From Anarhynchus alexandrinus (Eukaryota; Chordata; Aves; Charadriiformes; Charadriidae): 64,000 bases of DNA. The stretch is from NCBI GenBank assembly GCA_008711295.1, contig VUYV01000003.1, forward strand, positions 8,584,515 through 8,648,514, read 5' to 3'. Positions 12,394-25,299 of this stretch are shown here, piece by piece (within the stretch, counting starts at the first letter, position 1; every line of letters starts with the position of its first letter). The position numbers and the translations under genes were made by a program. The notes beneath the pieces are model-generated. The model saw nothing but the letters and a program-made list of their open reading frames with translations. It was not told the DNA's origin and ran no database searches.

Positions 12394-14139
12394 GTAACTA
12401 CCTCCCGGTTTCTCTGTTATGATCACCTGAGGGACCTCCGATAGGCAATATATTTATAAGACCTCAGTGTCAACTTTCAGCTCCGGGAACAAGTCACCAA
12501 ATAGCCATAAAACCGAATTGGAGCTTGCGAGCATTTCAAAAATAATCAGCACATGGGGGATCCATTCCTTTTCCTTTCTGAGCCCACAGTGGAGACTTAA
12601 ATCATATTCCCAAGGTTTATTCTGTTACTAAGAGGTGTAGGAACATTTTTAGCCTAGTTTCCTAGAGAAACAAAGTTTATATCATTACACTGTCTGTGTA
12701 TCTTCCTGTCTTCCTGTTTTCCTTCAGCAGCATTTGAAACCGTTGGCCAAGCTGTCAGAGGAGGAGGAATCAGGGACAGTAATGTCCCTACTTTTTTTTT
12801 TTTCCTTTTTTAAATCTGTAATGGGGCAGAGGAAATAAAGTTCTTTGACACCCCCCCATGGCAAGAGCAGGGAGAGCTCAGCTCTTTTCCATTCGGTCCG
12901 GCAGCCAGCAGGCACGTGTGCGTGAGACAGCAGTACCTAACCAAACTTCATAATATCCCCCTCTCACGTAGCATCTTTCAATGAAAAAAAAAAAAAAAGA
13001 CGACTTCTACGGTCTCAGACCTCTGAGTCTAATGGGAAAAAATTACATTAACCATCAAAATCGCCACTGAATCGCCTGTCAAACCTCACGCCTTGCACAA
13101 AAGCTTCGCTGAAAGCTGTTGCCTAAGACTGCGAGGCAAAAGTACAGCCCAGAGAGATTAAAAAGGCATCTATGGGTGGAAACATGCTCAAGCCCCACTG
13201 ATCACAGGTAATTGTCACTCCTCATATTGATATTCTGTGATAAAATTACGATGAACATTTTGGCTCATTGAAATCTGACAGGCTCGTACACATTCCCTTG
13301 TTCTCTTCCATAAAACACTGTTTTATTGCATGCTTTAAAATATTCAGCAGAGTGAGTATTTTTACAGATTGCTAACCTGAAAATGGGCACGTAAAAAGGC
13401 TGCATATTTGCGGTAACTCAGTTTAACGAATTGCCTTGAACCCCAGTCTCTCTCTCTGTCAAAAAAAAATAATCTCTAGTTAAGAGCAACGCCTTCGCCC
13501 CTGTGCTAACATTAAAGGCTTCAAGCAGGAGATGATAGAAGAGCAACAAATTCTGTATTCACTTGTATGCCATTCAGCCCACGTTTTGTTCCTTGGGTTG
13601 GGTACAGAAATTTGACCAATAATTTTCTCCTGTGATAGTTTGTAAATGCACACCTATCAACTGCAACCTTAAAAATGAAGGTGCTTTGGCATCTGTAGGT
13701 ACAAAATGTAGGGAAGTTGCTCCTTCAGTCCAGCCAGCTACTTTTACAACCAAAGGGGAGAAGTCCCAGGAGGTGATTCAGAGCAGGAATATGCCTCAGA
13801 TACTCTGAGTCACCTCTGCCTGGGCTAATCTCCCTCCACAGACAAGATAGGGGAAAAAGCTTCCTGCACTGAAGTTTAATGCCCAAAGATAGGCAGTGCA
13901 AATACCCGCCTGAGGCTCCCAGTCCAGGAGAGCACTTGGGCGTGCTGATACATGCCTTTGCCTCCTTTAAAGTGATGGCCCAATCTAAACCAGTCTCACG
14001 GAGTCGCCTCAGAGGAGCCATAAACCCTGTGTCCCACCAACTGGGGTCCCACCTATGGCACTGCCTCACCACCAGCCCCTGGGCAGCCTGCGTGGATGTG
14101 CTTCAGATGTGCCAACCAGGCACCTCGGCCACCGGCCCG

Positions 14140-14262
14140 TCTTGGCACAGCATGGCTGAGGTGGGAAGGGACCTCTGGAGATTCTTCTGTCCAACCCCCT
14201 GGTTGGGGGTCAGCAACAGCAGGGCGCTCAGGGCGGTCTCCCACTGGGTTTTGAACGCTTAC
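14140..14262 (-). mobile_element. CR1 LINE 3'-end fragment
   Basis: The plus strand shows GGAAGGGACCTCTGGAGAT, then GTCCAACCCCCTG, then CACTGGGTTTTGAA. These are the reverse complements of successive blocks of the avian CR1 3' region, in the right order. The terminal short repeat is decayed to GGCACAGCATGGCTGAG. The copy is short and diverged. The open frame on the plus strand that crosses it (about 13879-14367) is therefore partly repeat-derived and not a gene. Confidence 0.8.
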
Positions 14263-15077
14263 TGCCAGTGCAGAGTGCTGGATAAACACACCAGGGGTGC
14301 TACCACAGCGGCTGCTCTCTGTACAGTCCTGGATATTGTCTCTTCTGCTGCAGTTGTCAAGAAATGAAAGAGGGGAAAAAAAGTGTTTACGAGCTCTGGC
14401 AATTATCTGCAGAGCTGCACGCTTATGTCCTCTTACCCCATCACAAGGCGATGTTTAGAAAAATACACTGATATGAATCAAATCTTGATCCTTTATTTTT
14501 TACCATCCATCAGGACAGAGTCCTACCGTTATCCTCTCAATAATTAATAGTGCACAGTATATTACACGAAAGAGTAAATATCTATGTGAAAAATGTTGTC
14601 ACATCAGTGAATTTCAATTACCAAAACTTGATTATTTAAAAAAACCTCAAGTCTTCTGTTATCCAAAGCAACGCTGAATTTGTTGCTGGGCATTAACTAT
14701 ATTGAAAGTCCATTAGTTAGACAGCCCCTCATTCATCCATGTCAATTCACTCTCCTCCTCTGAAGTAGCTGAGGTTTGACAGAATTGCAGTCCTTATATA
14801 CAAACACAACACAAATAAATGACATGGAGCTATTTCATCATAATTTACTAAGTGCAGCAACTACTTCCTTCGCTGTTCAGGACTTGCGTACTAGAGCATC
14901 ACAATGTTTGGCACCAGCTCACAACCGAATAACTACAGATAGTCCTATCGCTGACAAAAAGCTCCATTAAAAAGAAAGTTGAGGTTGCAAACGCAAGCAT
15001 TCAAAATTAGAAAACGCCCAAATTAAGGCTGATTGTGCAAGTCCCTCCTGACATAATCATATGCTTCAATTACATGA

Positions 15078-15600
15078 ATGCACGTTGCTTTTCACAGCGT
15101 TCTGTTCTCCCCTTCAGCTGCGTGGGATCTTGGCAGCACAACCCTGTCATCCCGCTCCCCACCGCCAACCTCCCCTGTCACCTCCCCCTGTGCCACCGCC
15201 ACAGCTCCGTGCCCCAGGCTCCCTGTGCCCTCGGCCCTGCTGGGCCTCTTTCTACTCTTCTGCACAATCTCCCCAGTTTTCCTTGCCCGGCTGGTGGCCA
15301 AACTTCACCCCAGCAGTTTCCATGCTCGGTTTTCCATCCCTGCTCCCAGACCAGGTTTCTTACAGCGGGGCCCAAATATCTTCTACACCCCAAGTCCCCA
15401 GCCCCAATCTTTCTCTCCAAGCTGCTTTAGTCCACCTACTTATGCCACTTCCACAAATAAAGGCCAGGACCCTTCCTCCTCACCATTTGGGGTCCAGGAG
15501 GTGAATGACGCAGAGCATAAGTCTCAGTGCCTGTGCCAGGAGGCACCAAGAAGAGCATTGCCAGAAACGTCCTGCTCAGAGTCCCTGCAGCTATAGACCA
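15078..15600 (+). other. C-rich stop-poor segment, unlikely coding
   Basis: The plus strand is C-rich and poor in A. As a result all three forward frames stay open for 131-172 codons over much of the same DNA, and two reverse frames are open as well. Simultaneous openness in many frames points to composition, not selection. The longest product (172 residues) is rich in proline and serine with one hydrophobic patch and no recognisable domain. It might be an untranslated exon, a decayed repeat or simple C-rich sequence. Confidence 0.4.
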
Positions 15601-18539
15601 GAGCACAGTCTCTGCAGACAGAAACATCAGAGTTCAGCTGCCAGACTTACAAGCCTATACCAGATGTGTGCAAACTGTAATTTTCCAAGAGCTTATAACT
15701 TGGCCGAATCTGGGTATTTTTCACAGGAGCCACAAAAGACACATGCATGAAACTAGATTTTCCACATAACATTATCACTGCCTGATCGTGGTTTCCCTTT
15801 CCAAAGTGCAATGGCGTTACATCTTCCACAAGAGGCTGTTCTGGGAAAAAACTTCCTAGGAAGAGCTGAACAGCCAGAAACATCCCTCCAGAATCAGGCC
15901 GAGTAGTCATCTGGCACAGAAAATGTTAGCCCAAAAGGTTAAGGTTTCAACAAGTTACAGAATATGCAAAAAAAAGTGGTGCAACTCAACTCTGACATTA
16001 ATTAAAGCAAACTGAGTAGGAGAAAGGTTATTTTCTCTAGCCTAGCACAAGTACCACATATATTACCCTTAGGGTAGTATGAGTCCACAGTTCATGTTAC
16101 AGGCCTTGAGAAGATGAAATTGCGCTGTGTAAACACTCTAAACATAGTTCATTAGGACTGAACAACCCAGCCGGTTCAGGGTGTTTTGCACCCCTTGATT
16201 GGTGTTATAAAACCTATGGTTACCACAGGCCAAACGCCCGGCCCGCGTCCAACAACGAAAGTCCAGTGATCACCAAAACAGGTCCCACCATGTAGTTTAG
16301 CAGAGAAAATAAAGCGAGGCCTGGAAGCCTCTATGTTTACGCAGACTTGTTTGCTTGACTTGTTTATACTGCACATTTGCAAACCATTGGCTGATCTTGC
16401 CAGCCCTTACCTGCACGAGGAGCTACACTGAAGCATCCTCAGCTGAGTAACTTTGCTCACCTAGTTAAGTGTCAACAGGATGAGGACCGAGGGCTGGAAT
16501 TTCAGTGTCAAATCTGGAGCATGCATGGAAAAACAAACACTCTGGGATATTTATGTGCTCAGCGCTAGCATGGCAGTGAATGTGCTTCATCCTGACGCTT
16601 CCTGAAAATGACATCAATTATAATTAACGCTACAGCTGCAGATTCACCACCATTTAAAATTAATTAAGTAACAAGGCTCTTCAGGAAATCCCATGGATTT
16701 CCAGGGATAGACGGTATGGCTAGTTAAGTACATGAATATGAAGTTAGAATGTTTTTTTATTGGGGTTTTTGAAAAAGAGCGCACCCTGTCTGTGCCTCAG
16801 CAGAGGGGATGGCATTGCTGGTGGCTGCAAAGTACATTAAAAACAATGCTGTCCCTGTGAGAGAATCCTGCTGGGACTGCCCTGGCCAAGGCAATCCTCG
16901 CACAGCAGTCTGTTATTCAGGGACTCATCCTGCAGGCCTCACACCTCTGGAAGAAACTTGGGGGATTTCAGCAGTGTCTAATTTGAAGACTATTCATGCA
17001 AAGCAAATGTCTTCAGGACCAGACCCGTCAAGGCGAGGGCATTCAAACCTATCTCAGCGTGTATAGAATCCAGTGGACTGCAGTTGCTGCTATAAGTCCT
17101 TTGGGCTTTCCCCCTCCTGCCCGGCTGAAAACAAGATGATGCTGAAAGCATTTCGGACCTCGCTGACTAGAAAGCTATGGCTGCAGTGGTGCAGACACCC
17201 TTGTTGGTAGGTGTCCCACTGCTGGGGCCCCCACCAACGTGGCAGAGCCGTACCTGTTCTATCACGGCAGTGGGAGAGCTCTCTAAAACACTGTCTTTTC
17301 ACAGCCTCGCTCAGTCAGTATGTGTTTTTCCAAACAACCTGCTTACAGTCCAAGAGGGAATAAGCTTCTTATTAAGCTGATAGATCCATCTCATTAATAC
17401 TCGCTCTCCTAGAGCTCCAGTCAAGTGTGTTCATGTTTTCTAGCACAACACCACTTATATCACATTTAAGATTGCTGCTGGACAATATATACAGAGGTTC
17501 CCAGTTCAGACCTCTGGGCGGTGAGACTTGCCTGATCCATGTGTCTAATGTCAGTCCTGTGACATGTCAGCTCTTATACATGCCTCTGATTTAAAAAGAG
17601 TTGTTTAAAACCCCTTATTCACATCTCCCTTAAAGGAGCGCAAACTGCCTTAGAGATGTGGCCAAAGAGCAGGAAGATGTGGCTGAAGGGCAAAAAATTG
17701 CCCAAGCCTCATTTCTGAAGTCAGATGGGACTTATACCCTTGAATCACTTGGAAGCTTTTGAAAAATTAACTGTGTCGCTGTCTGGACTGATAAAAATTA
17801 CCTGTGAGAAAGGCTTTTCTTTTAAACACCTTTATAGGCTTGGAAAAGGCCTCCCCTTACTCAGGGGAAGAAAGGAAAGGATTAAAGGCCTTATCTTGCC
17901 GTTCTCAACTTCCCAACTTTCCCACTGATTAAATTGCTCAGCTAATCGAATTCCCTGAAGAGGCCAAAGGGTATGGGTGGGTGTGAGCCTCAGGGGTGTA
18001 AGTCTTGCAGAGCCACACCAAGCCCCATTAACATGAGTGGAGGAATTTCCATTCACTACAATAGGATTTGGAGGGTCCCATAAGGCAGTTGCTAAATACC
18101 TCTTAGGGCTGAGGTCCCAGCGCGCCTGTCTGCAAGGAGCATGCAGGGTGCATGCAAGGAGAGACACGTGGAGGAGGGAGTAGATTCCTCTTTGCAAGGA
18201 AGGTTAGCCTGATTCTCACTTATTTCATCCCAATATCCGTACTTCAGTATTAATAATGGACCAACCTGCAAAAGGAGCTCACGGGAACCTACATGCGGGT
18301 CGTAACAAAGCTGCCAGGTTTCCACCAGGGAGGCTGGGGGGAAGCTGCCCAAGGCAGAAGGGGGCTTTGGAGAGCGCTTTGTTTAAAGTTGAAGCGCTGG
18401 AGACTGTTTCGCGCATTAATCATCCTCAAAGAGAAGTGCTTGGCTGCCCTCCATGGAGGGAGGGGAGTGCACGGCAATTGGACCCTCAGCAGCTGCCAGG
18501 GAAAAATAATCCAGAAGGAACATGAATAAATAAAATACA

Positions 18540-18930
18540 TTTTGCTACTCCTAATATTACACAGCTTTCTTCATGCTCTCCCTCTAATGTTTTAATTCCC
18601 TTCCATCCATTTTCTGTTTCTCTGCCAGCCTCTAATGTTTTCCATGTTTCTTTTATTATTTTTTTCTTCTTTGTATTTCTTTCCTCATTTTTTCTTTGAA
18701 GATCAGCATCCTCTGCCCTCTCATTCTCTATTTCCCATGGTGTCTTGACATGTTTTCCCCATATTCTGTATCACCTTGTCCATTTTTCTGTTTTTTTCAT
18801 GGGTTGTTCTCTCCCTGTCTCTCTCCCTTCAAATCCTACGCTGCTTTTTTCACCTTATTGGCATGTTTTTCCCCTCCATTGCTTAATTTTCTACTCATTT
18901 CTGTCTTTCAGCCTTCTTTAAAAACCATTC
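18540..18930 (+). repeat. Pyrimidine-rich tract with degenerate internal repeats
   Basis: For almost 400 bases the plus strand is dominated by T and C. Short units recur: CTCTAATGTTTT at about 18583 and again at about 18630, and CATGTTTTCCCC near 18749 with a close variant near 18863. This suggests an old, decayed pyrimidine-rich repeat array rather than random sequence. The open frame across it is a consequence of composition. Confidence 0.5.
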
Positions 18931-19548
18931 TGACATAGCTCCACAATACTTTGTGGACCTCTGGGCCTCTTTTATCTTATTCTTTTCTCTGCAAATGTTT
19001 TCTTTCATCATCATCTTCCCAGCTTTTAACAAAGAAAAGCCTTTGACTCCGAACCATTGCTTATGCTCAAATGGCAGAGGTGCATCTACCCTTTTCTGGA
19101 AGTCCCTCCACAGCTGCTTGCCACTGACCCAAGGGCAGGAACCCACCGAAGGAGACATGGATCCATGGAGGGAAAGGTTCTCTATGGAAGAAGTGACAGC
19201 AATATACATCCATGCTTAGATCACATATGCCCAAAGCTGGTAGTGAATAAGGGTATTACAAGGTAAGTTACAAGTATAGCAGTCAACACACACTAGGAAA
19301 TTCATTGCTGAAGGACTATGACTTTGGCTGAAAGCTGCAGACTTTGGCTCATTCAAATTATGTGACGCTGGTGCCGAAGGAAAAATGCGGCAAATGAGCA
19401 TGAAGAAAATATTTATAGGCAGAGTTTTCCAAAGCAGGATTCACCTATGTGTGGCAGAGTTCAATTGCATCTTTAAGTCAGAAGGGTTTTTCTTTCTCTG
19501 AATGTGTTTTTACACTGATTTTTGTGTTGCTAGTGACAGAATTTCTAC

Positions 19549-19573
19549 TCCACGTGATTGAGTATCACGTGGA
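19549..19573. promoter_or_regulatory. Hairpin with two CACGTG E-boxes
   Basis: TCCACGTGAT (19549-19558) and ATCACGTGGA (19564-19573) are perfect inverted copies around the 5-base loop TGAGT. Each arm holds a canonical CACGTG E-box (19551-19556 and 19566-19571), the site bound by bHLH factors such as USF, MYC/MAX, MITF/TFE and CLOCK/BMAL1. There are nine bases between the two boxes, not the 6-7 usual for tandem clock elements. Function is inferred from motif only. Confidence 0.4.
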
Positions 19574-21848
19574 TAAAGAAAGAGGAAAAATCCAGTGGTG
19601 TGCAGGCTCTGAACTCAGGATCATCATCTTTTAGGCAAATGCCCAAGCACAATCACAAGAAAGAGACCAACTTACTGAACCCATCCCTTGCTTGGGATTT
19701 CACCTTTCCTACCCATCATAGCTGTCTTAAGCAAATTGAGCTGTTTTCCGTGGGAGACTCATCGGCCCAGGTAGTTTTGATCTTGTTCACTGTGGCTTTA
19801 TCGAAGTCAGATCAAGCAGCATCATTCTTGATGCTAGGATTTTATTTTTGTCTTTTCACCTCACGCCCTATAAGTTCTTCCCTGCTGCTATGAAGTATAT
19901 TATTTGGCCTGAACTCTCGTAACCACCTTCCTCATCTTTGACGTCTTATAAATACAGCACCCTGCTCCAGCCAGATCCAGCTCTACCCTTCATTTAACAA
20001 GGAAAACTTCTCTGTGACGGTGGCTCCAGGAGTCTGCCAGGTGGCTTCGGGGGAAACGCTCAAATGAACAAGGAGGACCCAGCTGTAAATCTGAGCTGAG
20101 GAGGGAGCCTGCCTCTGGTCCCTCGCTCCTGCTGCTCTCAGTGCAGCCAGCCCTTGCCTCTCATTGGATTATTTTTGAGCTGTGAAAACAGCTGCAGTTG
20201 CAAGTTGCTGCTTGCCAGAGCCCAATATTTCTCCTACCTATCCAGACATCCCATATAACAAGAAAGTGCTGATGGCAGCATGACAAACCTCTCTCTGGAG
20301 CTGATGCGATGTAGTCATGTCTGCAGCTGAAGCACCATCACAGCCTCACCAGCGGGTTGGTTCTTGTTGGCGCTATGTTTTAAGGCATGGCGGGGTGCAT
20401 GGAAAACGAAAGTAAAAATAGTGAATATTTAAAGAGCGAGGCTTTTCTGGCTGTCTGTGAGGTGTGGTCTTTTTCTGCTGAGTACATGAAGTACACCGTC
20501 TTGTTTCATTCAGCCACCTGTAGCTTATTAGGTAAGAAAAGCGTGCTATGGCATAGGGCTCTCCATATAGACCCACCAGTATTTTCTACAGGTCTCTCAC
20601 ACTGCTAACCACTCCTGGGATGTAGGGGTTTTTTTAGTTGAGTGGTATCAGAGGGAATCTCAGTTTATGGCCCTGGTGATAAGAGCCATGGCTGCTATTT
20701 ATCCACAGAGGTTTCTGTATACTTATCAAGATAGATAAACAGTGGCAGTCACTCCCCAGAGATGCACCCACACCTGCAGAGATTGCTCAGGATATGGAAA
20801 CAAACAAATCTCTGTTTTTCTGCTGATGGCTTAACTACCCTTATCTCAAGCGTGCCTCTTTCAGAGAAACATCCAGCAGTGTAGTCACACTGGCCAGAGA
20901 TTTAATTGCTTCTAAACCTTCATCTTTAACGCTGCAATACTGTAGCAGCCACAGATGATTTTATTAAAAAAAAAAAAATTTCTTTGCTCTCATCACCATT
21001 CTCCTCTCCAGGTAATGTCCCAGCAGTCTGGGCAGGTTTCCCTGTGACCACAAGGAGGACAAGTTTCACTCACTAACCAGTCCTCAGCATCTCTCCTAGC
21101 CTCTTCCCTCGGGGCAACTGTGTGATAGCCCAGGATGTGGCTGGGATGTTCCCTCTAGGAGCTGATAGCCATCACGGCCTTTGTCTCCCCATCCGCTCCC
21201 TCCTCTGTGAGTCATTAGGTTTCACTCCCGGTCCTTTGTCTCCTTACTTGGGTGTCATTTGACTGTAATCCTGTTACTTGTCTTTCCCCTCTCAACTCAA
21301 TGGCCTAGGTCTTTGTTCAGTCCCTTGTTCTAGCTTGTCCTTTGTTTGCCCAGGCTGCGTCCCTGAGGAGCTGCATGTAGATGCCCCGTGAAGGTGATGA
21401 CCTGCTAAGCTGAGAATTGTCTCTGGCCTTAGAAGTGGGGAACAATGCAGCAAAGACAAACGCTGCCCATTGACATACTCTGCTTTACCCCATTTCTCAC
21501 CTTCCCTCCACTTGGGAGCTTCCTCACCACAGCAGCTGGTCGTGGGCTAGAATGGGTGATTTTCTCCAAAACCAAAGCCAAGCCCACCTACCTTGGAGGG
21601 CAACTGTCATAACAGAAATGTCAGTACTTAACACTCCCATTTCCACCAAAATCGAAGAATTTGGGTGGGAGAAAATAAAAACCAAACAATGTTGTATTCT
21701 GCACATAAACAAAGGGCACACAAAACAACTGCCTCCCTACAAAGCAGGTTTAAACGCCCACGTTTTTGAGGGAACAGTTTGGTACCAGTGTTGGCTTGCA
21801 CTAGTAGAACTGCAGGCCAATGCACATTTGTCACTCTAATTTTATACA

Positions 21849-21933
21849 GCTGCATTATTTTCACAGTTTATGGTGGCACCATCTCATTTACGAAGTACAC
21901 ACAGCAGTTACACATATGGCTGCATTATTTTCA
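21849..21933. repeat. 15-bp direct repeat, 70 bases apart
   Basis: GCTGCATTATTTTCA occurs at 21849-21863 and again at 21919-21933. The intervening sequence shows no further duplication that I can see. It may be a repeated binding site or the trace of an old duplication. Confidence 0.6.
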
Positions 21934-24388
21934 GCACTTCAAGTGCAATTAGTAATTTCACCGAGCTAACACTGTCAAAACTACAGCAGCAGTACACACT
22001 GTATTGCAGCTGTCCAAAATTTAGAGAGCCCTATATACGTTTATGCAATAATTACATAGCAGTTTGTGTGCTTGAATTTGGGTCGCTGGTTCTAAAATGT
22101 TACCAGATACATCAGGTGAAATTCCCTGTCACCGACTCCTTTTCATTGACTGTGGCTTCAGCTTTTCACTCATACCTGGAATGATTATAGTATGATCACG
22201 GGTCGAAGAAACACTGCTTCTTCCCTGCCCAGAGCCATCATGAGACAAAACACCAATCTGAGCAACCGGGTCTCCCTATTCACAGACCAGGGGATGAAAC
22301 TGTCCTTTTGAGACATCTCTGTCCACAATGCTTCTTTTGAGCCATTTGCTGGTACTGTAAATGACTCTCCCAATTAAGGACCGGTTTCCTAGGGAAAGAG
22401 GAATGCTGCTAAGTGGGCAGGCTGGGCAGAAGGAGAAAAATGATCCAAATTTCATGGGCGATTGTGCTTGCCAAAAAACGTGCCAGTTTGCATGTCACTG
22501 ATTTATTCCTAGTGCAGTAGTCATTAGGGAGGGTAAAACCACAGTGATAATGAGAGGCATTATCTAGTGCTGAGAGAACAGAATCAAAACTCTGCTGTAG
22601 TCAACTTCAGTGCTGACTTTCACCAGCATTTGCATGCTAGCAAATTTAGCAAAGCAGTGGCTGCTATTCAAAGTTATGAGAAAGAGCAGTTGCACTTGGT
22701 TCCTCCCGAGCACCCGAAGCGCTTCTGAAACCCCGACCTTTCATGCAGGTGTCGAGCAGTAGGAAACTGTGAAAATCTACTTTTCAGTGCTCCAGTTTCA
22801 CAATATGCAAACCAGAGAGAACAAAAGCTGCCTCCTGGTGCCTTCGAAAACTGGTTTATAGTCTTCTAAGCTTTCTTCAACCCCTGCGTGGAAGGTACCG
22901 CTGGGGCATGAAGCGCAGTGAGGTTTCCCTTAGCTCCCACAGCTGGTTCTGAGACCGTGAGAAGACGAAGTGGCCTCTAGGCCCCAAATCCAAATTAACA
23001 GATGTTTCTAGCAGTCCTGTCTTCCTCCTTGCTCCACGAAATAACGGATCTATCCTTATCACCGTCCCCCTACGCTGGGCCAAATATAAATGTGGTAAAA
23101 TACTAAGAGTAGGAAATGAAGGCCTTTTGGGGGACTCTGCTGCCTTTGGGAACATTTCCCTTCACATCCTGACAGAGCCTGGCACGGAGTCAGCCTCTGA
23201 CACACAGGGGAAAGTATACCTTTTTTTGCTCTACTTTTTTTGGCAATTGTCGTTAGTTTGGCCTGCTTTCCCCTGCAATAATGTTGACAAACACATTGCT
23301 CACGGTACTCGGGAAGCAGCATTTCAACCAGCCCATTCGGGCAATTTATATTTCAATATTTACCGGCAGCACCACACCACTTGGGCAATGGGCTGGGCAG
23401 GAATTTGTATTTAAAACCTTCCAGGACACACTATCCCCTTTTTTATAACTTCAGGTGGAAACTTCCAGCACAGGGCTAAACACCCTTTTCCCTTTCCTGT
23501 GTTCCTCCAGCCTCGTAGTCTCTACGCGGGGTTGGCATTTCACTTGGTCCCGATTTCACCTTCCCTTCACCTGTCTTGTCTGGCCTTTCAGGACAGTTTT
23601 CACCAAGCTTTCTTTCTGCAGTGTTTTAATGTTTGTCTTACCTCATCAAGAGGCAATTTCTTCATGCCAATTTGATTTTTTTTGGTAATGAATATGTGTT
23701 GACTTGAGACAGAGTAGGAACGTTGCCCCTCACAGACATTGCACCTGAAAGTTCATGTCCCCAGTTTCACAGTAAAAAGATATTAAACCCCTGCACTACA
23801 CTATGGTATGTGGTTTTCTAGGCTTAAATTGGTGTGTTTCCTTCCTGTTCTGCTTATTGACTCATTTCCTTAAATCTAATTTGAGCTTGTTATTGAGTTT
23901 TAGCCTCAGACAATACATCAGTAGTGTCCGTAATACCCATCGATCCAGCAGGAAAAGAGGTGGCAGCAAAAGAGAAAAGATTTTCATTACTTTCACAAGA
24001 GAGTGCAAATTATTATTTTCTGATGGGAGACGAGGAGTAACAACAGTGGATAGGGCAGCCATGGAGCAGACCACACATTTCTTCCAGGAGGAACCTGACC
24101 TGTCACTCCAGTGTCCAAGCATGTCTTATAAACACGATAGAAATAACGAGCTGGATTCATGGAGTTTTCATCAATTCTGTCTTGTAGTCGAGTGTGTTTA
24201 AAGATCCTTTTAAAAAGAAGAACAGAAGCCGAGAGTGCTTTTTTCAGGAGTTGGGGAAATTAGAGAACAGCTACCTTTCTCCTCTACCTTAACAAACATT
24301 TGAGGAGGTTTCCGGTATTCATCCTGTCTGGATCCCACTGGACATGGTACTTAAATGGAGGGAGTTCCTTTTTTTTTTTTTCTTAGGA

Positions 24389-24418
24389 GTGGATTAAACA
24401 TTTCAGTTTCTAATCCAC
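24389..24418. promoter_or_regulatory. Inverted pair of TAATCC homeodomain cores
   Basis: GTGGATTA (24389-24396) and TAATCCAC (24411-24418) are perfect 8-bp inverted copies separated by 14 bases. TAATCC/GGATTA is the core recognised by K50 homeodomain factors (OTX, CRX, PITX families). A 13-T run ending in CTTAG lies just upstream (24369-24386), so a splice-acceptor-like signal is also present, but no plausible exon follows. Confidence 0.35.
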
Positions 24419-25289
24419 CAGAGCACAGATTTCAAAGGCAAACATGATCTTGCTTTTCCATGTTCAGGCAGATATTTGCTCCTTTGAGTGTAAATACCAA
24501 GGATATTGCAAGTGTTCTTGATTCAAAACCACTTTAAAGCCAGCAGCTGTCTGGCTCTCTTATATCTGGTCCATGATTAAAGACATTTTTTTGTTGAATG
24601 CTTGCTCCTGGCTGCCTTTAGCAAGTTAAGAGACTTATGTCCAATGGAAAACACTGGTACAGGAGTGGCTGGCTATTCAGTGTTAGCTGGGCTTTGCCCA
24701 AGCCTCCAATGACTTGAGCACAATTTTCTGTCTGCAAGTGCACCCATTTAGATATCTAACTACGTGATCTGCAAGAAGGTGCTGCGGCTCTAGTTTTATG
24801 CCCACACTTGAGCATAGATTTAATATTAAACTGCAGGCACCCTACTTGATACTCACATTTAATTGCACCTGAACTGTCAAAACGCAGCCTTTGATCATGG
24901 GCGAGTTTCAAGCCCTTGCTTGCAATTAAGGAAGACATTACAGGAAGCATCAGGCTGCATTTGGAGTGGGAGTAAAGGAAGTCAAAGAATGCAGGTGCTC
25001 TAGCAGCAAAAAACATCTGGGCTCCACCCTTCCAACTTCAATAAACTCTGGATACGCACTGCCATGAAATAATGCTGGATCAGGGTAGCCTACAATCAGA
25101 TGCAGTGCACTATGGGATACCACCTCATTCAGTATCAGACTCATCCAAATACCAGGCAGATGAAGCCCCTCCCTGAGACGCAATTTATTAGAAGCATTTC
25201 ACAATTCAAATGTCAATTTAGCACAGAGCAAGATTTTTCCTCTCTCTAGCTCTTGCAACCTTTCACTACAATCAAAATACCCCAGAAGT

Positions 25290-25299
25290 GGGGGGGGGG
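25290..25299 (+). other. 10-G homopolymer run
   Basis: Ten consecutive G lie about 250 bases before the CR1. Length may vary or be misread, and quadruplex potential is limited because there are few neighbouring G-tracts. Confidence 0.7.

Larger units (their letters stand above)
9871..14139. other. Unique noncoding DNA right of the CpG block
   Basis: Only short frames with no recognisable product are present. Notable items are an 11-G run (11071-11081), a 12-T run (12792-12803), a 15-A run (12984-12998), a weak candidate exon at 12210-12393, and AT-rich stretches (about 11480-11540 and 13195-13340) whose look is compatible with conserved noncoding elements. If the CpG block drives a plus-strand transcript, this would be its first intron. 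Confidence 0.55.

Noticed and set aside
13879..14367. 162-codon plus-strand frame
   Set aside because: It overlaps a CR1 fragment lying on the other strand and has no protein-like features.
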